From Gemmatimonadota bacterium (lineage in GTDB: Bacteria > Gemmatimonadota > Gemmatimonadetes > Longimicrobiales > Gaopeijiaceae), in assembly GCA_003562075.1 (NCBI GenBank), contig PWWP01000345.1, positions 1-64,000 on the forward strand: a stretch of DNA of 64,000 bases, in the 5' to 3' direction. The notes under the pieces were generated by a model, which searched no databases, was not told the origin of the DNA, and saw only the letters and a list, made by a program, of their open reading frames with translations. The translations under genes and the position numbers were made by a program. The stretch's first letter is position 1; every line of letters begins with the position of its first letter. Below, one piece after another: positions 60,668 to 64,000 of the stretch.

Positions 60668-61286
60668 CGTCTCTGGCTGCACAGTAAGCCTCCACCAGCT
60701 GGTCCCACTCCCCCCTGGCCTCAAGGAGTCTCCGCGCGAACTCTCGGACAGCCCCCTTCCCTCCGTCCATCCGGGTAGTGAAAAGAGCTTCCCGTCGAAC
60801 TTCGGGAACCGCATTCGCCACAGCAGCAGGAAGTCCTACCCGGCGCATGACCGGGAGATCAGGGAGGTCGTCCCCGAGCATGGCCACCTGGCCCCAGTCC
60901 ACCCCGCTGCGCTTCAACAGGGCCTTCAGGGCCGGGATCTTCATCCCCCCACTCTTCTGAATACACTCGTCCAGCCCCAGTTCTTCGGCCCGGATCCGGG
61001 TAGCCGGCGAAGGGCGTCCGGAAAGAAGCGCCACCTTCAGCCCTGCGTCCCGCATGAGGTGGATCCCCAGACCGTCCTGGATGTGGAACCGCTTCATCTC
61101 CACGGCCTCTCCGCCGGCCGTTTCACCCAGGTATACGCCGGCATCGGTGAGCACCCCATCCACATCCAGAACCACGAGCCGGATGGTCCGAGCCAGTTCC
61201 TCGGGGATGCGGGCATCCTCGGCACTGGCCGTTCCCGGCCCCTCCACCGGCGTCCTACTCATTCTGCTCCGGGGAGGAGAAGTCAT
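60660..61286 (-). CDS. kdsC: 3-deoxy-D-manno-octulosonate 8-phosphate phosphatase KdsC
   Basis: Removes phosphate from Kdo-8-phosphate. A 208-residue HAD-superfamily protein: VVLDVDGVLTDAGVYLG with the nucleophile Asp, MKRFHIQDGLGIHLMRDAGLKVALLSGRPS with the KdsC-specific substrate loop, and MLGDDLPDLPVMRRVGLPAAVANA. An extension of about 30 residues precedes the core. ATGA overlaps kdsA and an 8-base overlap joins kdsD. All Kdo steps except final CMP activation are clustered here. Confidence 0.94.
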   Translation of the reverse strand: MTSPPRSRMSRTPVEGPGTASAEDARIPEELARTIRLVVLDVDGVLTDAGVYLGETAGGEAVEMKRFHIQDGLGIHLMRDAGLKVALLSGRPSPATRIRAEELGLDECIQKSGGMKIPALKALLKRSGVDWGQVAMLGDDLPDLPVMRRVGLPAAVANAVPEVRREALFTTRMDGGKGAVREFARRLLEARGEWDQLVEAYCAARDDD

Positions 61287-62074
61287 CTGGATACCACCTC
61301 CCGGAGAGCCAGGACCTCAGCCATCAGGGCCTGAAGTCGATCCAGGGGAAGCATGTTGGCACCATCCGATGGCGCCGTCTCGGGTCGCGGATGAGTCTCC
61401 AGAAAGAGGTGGTCACATCCAGCTGCTACTGCAGCTCTCACCAGCATTGGGATGAACTCCGGATCTCCTCCACTGGATCCATCCTTCCTTCCTGGACGCT
61501 GTACCGAATGGGTGCCATCGAAGATCACTGGGACGGAGCAGGATTGACGGACCCGGCGGAAGGACCGCATGTCCACCACCAGGTTTCCGTATCCGAAGAA
61601 GGTCCCTCGTTCCGTGACGGCGATGGTCCCAGCCCCACTGCGCCGTCCCTTCTCCACCACTGCCGCCATTTCCTCAGGCGCCATCCACTGTCCCTTCTTC
61701 ACATTCATGGGCAACCCGGTCCGGGCCGCCGCCACCATCAGGTCCGTCTGACGACAGAGGAAAGCAGGAATCTGGAGGACATCCACCACCTGTGAAACGG
61801 GTTCGGCCTGGCCCGGCTCGTGGATATCGGTCAGGACGGGAAGACCAGTTTCCTCTTTCACCCTCTCCAGGCGTCGCAAGCCCTCTTCCAGCCCCGGACC
61901 CCGGGGAGAATCCAGACGGGACCGGTTGGCCTTGTCGAAGGAGGCCTTGAAGATGACTGGGAGATCGAAGGCCCTCCCCAGCTGAGCCAGGGCCCCGGCA
62001 ATCTCCAGATTCAACGCATCGTCCTCCAAGGCACACGGACCGGCGATGAGGGTGAAGTCCTGGAAGAGGGTCAT
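61283..62074 (-). CDS. kdsA: 3-deoxy-8-phosphooctulonate synthase KdsA (Cys, metal-dependent class)
   Basis: Condenses arabinose 5-phosphate with PEP to Kdo-8-phosphate. The 263-residue TIM-barrel enzyme has LIAGPCALED, FKASFDKANRSR, VLTDIHE, IPAFLCRQTDL and FDGTHSVQRPG, all KdsA hallmarks. The Cys at residue 14 in AGPC is the metal ligand of class II (metal-dependent) enzymes; metal-independent ones have Asn there. pyrG lies six bases upstream. Confidence 0.95.
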   Translation of the reverse strand: MTLFQDFTLIAGPCALEDDALNLEIAGALAQLGRAFDLPVIFKASFDKANRSRLDSPRGPGLEEGLRRLERVKEETGLPVLTDIHEPGQAEPVSQVVDVLQIPAFLCRQTDLMVAAARTGLPMNVKKGQWMAPEEMAAVVEKGRRSGAGTIAVTERGTFFGYGNLVVDMRSFRRVRQSCSVPVIFDGTHSVQRPGRKDGSSGGDPEFIPMLVRAAVAAGCDHLFLETHPRPETAPSDGANMLPLDRLQALMAEVLALREVVSR

Positions 62075-62080
62075 GGCCGC

Positions 62081-64000
<1,920 letters not shown>

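Overview
The window is a dense, GC-rich, diderm bacterial chromosome segment, best explained as Gemmatimonadota or a close relative. This is an inference from the gene mix. A complete outer-membrane toolkit (LPS core enzymes, Lpt and Lol machinery, BamA, OmpH, a PorV-type barrel) sits beside genes more familiar from Gram-positives (mcsA-mcsB-clpC arginine phosphorylation, bshC of bacillithiol synthesis). LpxC is fused to FabZ. No mobile element, phage, CRISPR array or rRNA was seen. Two tRNA genes (Gly-CCC, Arg-CCT) are present, and neither encodes its CCA end.

Layout: from 1 to about 43.4 kb every gene reads rightward. Blocks in order: (1) era, a PorV-type barrel, rnr, a receiver-GGDEF protein and a zinc-ribbon protein. 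(2) A promoter with a structured, terminator-bearing leader, then prfB (with its programmed frameshift), lysS, a LolC/E permease interrupted by one in-frame TGA, lolD, mcsA, mcsB, clpC. (3) An envelope block: bamA, ompH, lpxD, lpxC-fabZ, lpxA, a Gfo/Idh oxidoreductase, an unlisted 44-residue membrane protein, lpxB, a DUF374 (LpxJ-like) acyltransferase, lpxK. (4) rlmH, a methyltransferase, bshC, a small membrane protein, murJ, uvrC, gltX, a TPR lipoprotein and tRNA-Gly. (5) A DUF512 protein, der, plsY, gpsA, a MerR-type regulator, surE, pcm, a hypothetical gene and tRNA-Arg.

From 43.5 to 46.1 kb orientation switches: leftward sirtuin and DUF423 genes, a rightward TPR membrane protein with a good promoter, a strong 5' hairpin and a strong terminator, then a roughly 320-base non-coding stretch with several repeats. 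From 64.0 kb down to 46.1 kb one long leftward run follows: kdsB (cut by the window edge), pyrG, kdsA, kdsC, kdsD, lptC, lptA, lptB, rpoN, then a glycosylation block (GtrB/CsbB-like GT2, wecB, GT4, YfhO-like protein, flippase-like protein, soluble DPM-type GT2), a zinc-ribbon gene and plsC.

The genes interlock around envelope building. Lpx enzymes make lipid A, Kds enzymes make CMP-Kdo (pyrG supplies CTP), Lpt genes export LPS, Lol genes move lipoproteins, BamA/OmpH place barrels, MurJ flips lipid II, and PlsY, GpsA and PlsC make phospholipid. Many neighbours share ATGA, GTGA or TGATG start-stop overlaps, so translational coupling is pervasive. The points most worth a second look are the in-frame stop in the Lol permease, the structured RNA before prfB, the lipid-linked-sugar glycosylation module downstream of rpoN, the Trp-rich leader ORF overlapping lpxC-fabZ, and the small membrane protein before lpxB.
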